A stretch of DNA of 64,000 nt from Bacillus pumilus (GTDB lineage: Bacteria > Bacillota > Bacilli > Bacillales > Bacillaceae), in NCBI RefSeq assembly GCF_003431975.1, contig NZ_CP027116.1:248001-312000 (forward strand), written 5' to 3'. How positions within the stretch are numbered: the first letter of the stretch is position 1; each line of letters starts with the position of its first letter. Under the pieces are notes generated by a model, which searched no databases, was not told the DNA's origin, and saw only the letters and a program-made list of their open reading frames with translations. The translations under genes and the position numbers were made by a program. Below are positions 61,651-64,000 of the stretch, in pieces.

Positions 61651-62373
61651 ATGAGTAAAAACTATATGATTTTCGGTGCAAGTCAAGGGTTAGGAGATGC
61701 TTTTGTCAAAGGTCTTCCTTCCAGTGGAGATACAGTTTGGATTGTGTCACGTAGTGAACCAAGCAGTTTGAAGTTAGATGACGGTGTACATAGAATTTGG
61801 CTGAAAATAGATTTATCAAGCCAATCTCATATCCCATACATGATCGAAGCATTGGAGAACAAAACCATTGATGTCCTCATCTATAACGTCGGCTTATGGG
61901 AAAAACGAGGCTTTGAAGATGATTATTCATTCGATCACGATCAGCCAGAGGATATCGCTCATTTAATCAATGTGAACGTCACTTCAACGATTGCATACAT
62001 CCAAGCATTGCTCCCGTACGTAAGAAAATCGGAAAATGGAAAAATCATCGTGATTGGTTCAACGGCGGGACTCGATCATACAAATCTGTCACAAGTTTCT
62101 TTTGTCGCATCTAAATTTGGTTTGCGCGGAATTGTGAATGCACTGAGAGAGCATGTGAGAAAAGATAAAATATCTGTCACCTGCATCAATCCGGGAGAGC
62201 TGGCAGCGGAGGTACCATATGAAGATGGTGCCGAAAAAGCCATCGCTCTATATGATGAAACGAGAATCCCTGTACAAGATATTGTGGAGCTAGCGAGATG
62301 TGTGATTCATTTATCAAGAGTATCTTGTGTAAAAGAAATCAATGTCCCAGCGATGTCAGATGTGAATGCATAA
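61651..62373 (+). CDS. SDR-family protein lacking the catalytic tyrosine
   Basis: A 240-residue short-chain dehydrogenase fold: nucleotide-binding FGASQGLGDAFVKG, YNVGLWEKRG in place of NNAG, Ser in IVIGSTAGL. The Tyr-x3-Lys motif reads Phe-Val-Ala-Ser-Lys (VSFVASKFGLRG), so the usual proton-donor Tyr is Phe. The C-terminus (INPGELAAEVPYEDG) is normal. It may be a binding or regulatory SDR, or use another residue. AGGAGG precedes the ATG. A cre-like sequence (ATAAAACGCTTACA, 61583-61596, 12 of 14) lies upstream. Confidence 0.82.
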   Translation: MSKNYMIFGASQGLGDAFVKGLPSSGDTVWIVSRSEPSSLKLDDGVHRIWLKIDLSSQSHIPYMIEALENKTIDVLIYNVGLWEKRGFEDDYSFDHDQPEDIAHLINVNVTSTIAYIQALLPYVRKSENGKIIVIGSTAGLDHTNLSQVSFVASKFGLRGIVNALREHVRKDKISVTCINPGELAAEVPYEDGAEKAIALYDETRIPVQDIVELARCVIHLSRVSCVKEINVPAMSDVNA

Positions 62374-62382
62374 TACAAGCAG

Positions 62383-62414
62383 ACCACCCGTTTAAAGGAA
62401 AACGGGTGGTTTTT
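62383..62414. terminator. Bidirectional terminator between SDR gene and amhX
   Basis: Stem ACCACCCGTTT / AAACGGGTGGT followed by TTTT. Confidence 0.9.
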
Positions 62415-62418
62415 CATT

Positions 62419-63546
62419 TTAAGATGAATGCTGCTGAAGGGTTTGATAAACAGCTTCAGTCAAAATCTCAATGCCGGTAAAGATAGCAGAACGGTCGAAT
62501 GTCATATACGGATGGTGAAGCCCAGGCTTTAGATCACAGCCTAAACCAAGCATCGACGATTTGATATGCGGAACCTTTGCTGCATAAAAGTGAAAATCCT
62601 CTCCGCCTGTCGTCACGATTGGAGGATCAAGCTGCTCTTTGCCTAAAACCTGTTCAATGGCATGAGACATGAACTGAACAGCTTCCTCATTTAAGGTTGC
62701 GGCAGGCAGACGGTGATCCGTTGAAAGGGTAATGGAAGCACCAAAGGCATCTGCTACAGAATGAACGGCTCTTTCGATTTCTTTTTCTAGTTCATCCATC
62801 ACTTCGTTGGTCTGCGCACGGACGTCTAATGTAAAAGAAGCTTTGCCAGGGATGATGTTTGAACTGCCTCCGCCAGCATTCAGGTTGGTCATTTTCACAG
62901 AATGTGCGACCCGTGGATCAACATGGATATGCGCTAGTCTCTGAACGAGGGTAGCAGCGACTTCAATGACGTTGACTCCAAGATGCGGGCGTGCACCGTG
63001 GGCTTCCTCTCCAATAATTGTGCCGATGTAATGATTACTCGAACCATGCAAGATCGCAGGAGCACAGCGTCCGTTTAATGTTTCTTGAATGGGGCGCACA
63101 TGCACGCCGTATAAGTAATCGACATCTGCTAACACACCTTTTTCAATCATTTTCAGCGCACCGCCGCCTTTTTCTTCGGCTGGCTGAAAAATGAATCGGA
63201 TGGTGCCGTTCGGGAGGTCCTTTTCCTTTAGAGCCATGAAAGTACCGAGGGCCATTGTCATGTGTGCGTCGTGACCACATGAATGATTGGCTTGAAACTC
63301 ACCATCTACTTCCTGCCAAAGTGCATCAATATCAGCTCTCACAGCGACCACTGGTGTGCCTTCTCCCATTTCACCGATGACCCCTGTACAATCGTCAAAT
63401 GTTCGAGTGTTGCAGCCCATTTTCTTTAATATGCCTTCAAGATAAGCTGTCGTATTCGTTTCTTCCCAGCTGATTTCTGGGTGGGCGTGCAGGTGTTCAA
63501 AGATGTCTTTCACGGTTTGCTGCATGTCGTTTGTCAAAGTTGTCAT
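62419..63546 (-). CDS. amhX: M20-family amidohydrolase AmhX
   Basis: A metal-dependent amidohydrolase of 375 residues (B. subtilis AmhX about 383). Metal and catalytic motifs: [45 protein letters not shown] and [15 protein letters not shown]. Family members deacylate N-acyl amino acids or conjugates. Start is ATG 63546 with AGGAGG upstream; the frame open to 63579 covers that site. The gene also lies downstream of opuA in B. subtilis. Divergent from ycgA. Confidence 0.9.
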   Translation of the reverse strand: MTTLTNDMQQTVKDIFEHLHAHPEISWEETNTTAYLEGILKKMGCNTRTFDDCTGVIGEMGEGTPVVAVRADIDALWQEVDGEFQANHSCGHDAHMTMALGTFMALKEKDLPNGTIRFIFQPAEEKGGGALKMIEKGVLADVDYLYGVHVRPIQETLNGRCAPAILHGSSNHYIGTIIGEEAHGARPHLGVNVIEVAATLVQRLAHIHVDPRVAHSVKMTNLNAGGGSSNIIPGKASFTLDVRAQTNEVMDELEKEIERAVHSVADAFGASITLSTDHRLPAATLNEEAVQFMSHAIEQVLGKEQLDPPIVTTGGEDFHFYAAKVPHIKSSMLGLGCDLKPGLHHPYMTFDRSAIFTGIEILTEAVYQTLQQHSS

Positions 63547-63699
63547 GAGTAGCCTCCTAGCTGACAGAAAATCTGCCAAAACATTCTTTTAGTGAAATAA
63601 TATTGATCTTAAATATCATCAGTGTTTATAATATAACACATCATTTGATTATTCAGAAAATTAAGTGAAATTCCGATCGGGACAAAGGGGTTTTGGCAC

Positions 63700-64000
63700 A
63701 TGAAAACAGCAACAGTATCATCACCAGAGAAACAGAAAAGAAAACTTCAAATGCCGGATGCGTATGTTCTCTTATTTATCATTGCGCTCGTTTGTACCAT
63801 TGCAACGTATTTTGTACCAGCGGGTGAGTTTGACCGAAAAACATCAGGGGAAATCACAACAGCTGTTCCTGGAAGCTATCACCGCATTGATCAATCACCA
63901 GTAAGTCCAGTGGGCTTTTTCACAGCGATACAAGAAGGGATGGTAGGGTCCGCGTCTATTATCTTTCTCATTCTATTTACTGGCGGAACCATTGCCATTT
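63700..64000 (+). CDS. ycgA: YfcC/YcgA-family membrane transporter, 5' part only
   Basis: First 100 codons of a membrane protein running off the window. [29 protein letters not shown] is the typical N-terminus of the YfcC (C4-dicarboxylate/arginine-ornithine antiporter-like) family. The second segment ([29 protein letters not shown]) fits as well. B. subtilis has ycgA next to amhX, supporting orthology. AAAGGGG lies 11 bases before the ATG. Substrate unknown. Confidence 0.85.
   Translation, partial: MKTATVSSPEKQKRKLQMPDAYVLLFIIALVCTIATYFVPAGEFDRKTSGEITTAVPGSYHRIDQSPVSPVGFFTAIQEGMVGSASIIFLILFTGGTIAI

Overview
This window looks like chromosomal DNA of a low-GC, spore-forming Bacillus, most likely of the pumilus / safensis / altitudinis group. 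The evidence is protein similarity recalled by eye, strong AGGAGG-type ribosome sites with frequent TTG and GTG starts, A/T-rich U-tract terminators, a cwlJ spore-germination hydrolase, and a gene order that follows the B. subtilis ybgJ-ycgA segment. That segment reads glsA-glnT, glnK-glnL, ycdA, natKR-natAB, cwlJ, ycdF, yceB, yceC-yceH, opuA, amhX, ycgA. There are no rRNA, tRNA or CRISPR features and no prophage.

Layout. 1-2.9 kb: a PTS sugar operon (EIIA-EIIB-EIIC and a GH38 alpha-mannosidase, cut by the window edge). 3.1-7.3 kb: a large secreted subtilase, a small secreted beta-sandwich protein, a hairpin-rich region without a convincing gene, and a coiled-coil protein. 7.4-11 kb: the S-methylmethionine pair mmuM-mmuP and a YitT-type membrane protein with an unusual leader. 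11-15 kb: a PadR/DUF1700 operon, an IS1182-family insertion sequence sitting in a terminator hairpin, and a Bcr/CflA efflux pump. 15-28 kb: accessory metabolism: GNAT, DUF402, a second subtilase, an amidase, a QdoR-like repressor with quercetin dioxygenase and its operator, a zinc dehydrogenase, a MarR / acyl-CoA ligase / permease cluster, a VOC protein and an epoxide hydrolase. A 177-bp relative of the IS ends lies at 27.08 kb, again inside a terminator hairpin.

28-45.5 kb: glutamine use (glsA-glnT with its GlnK-GlnL two-component system), two YcdA-type lipoproteins flanking the NatK-NatR / NatA-NatB sodium exporter, cwlJ, ycdF and an acyltransferase. 45.7-57.3 kb: yceB and a long tellurite/stress (Ter) locus. 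Between yceF and yceG this locus carries four extra genes (HpcH/HpaI-type lyase, phosphoribosyltransferase, PRTase-PELOTA/StiP protein, HAD hydrolase). From memory B. subtilis lacks them; they match a predicted nucleoside-like metabolite pathway. An extracytoplasmic-sigma promoter and a near-perfect parS-like site lie upstream. 57.6-64 kb: the opuA glycine betaine transporter, an alpha/beta hydrolase, an SDR protein whose catalytic Tyr is replaced by Phe, amhX, and the start of ycgA.

The most notable points are the Ter-linked biosynthetic module, the two elements sharing IS1182-type ends that each duplicated a whole terminator hairpin, the hairpin-rich candidate RNA at about 6.4-6.7 kb, and the parS-like palindrome. 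All family calls are from reading the sequence; no search was run.
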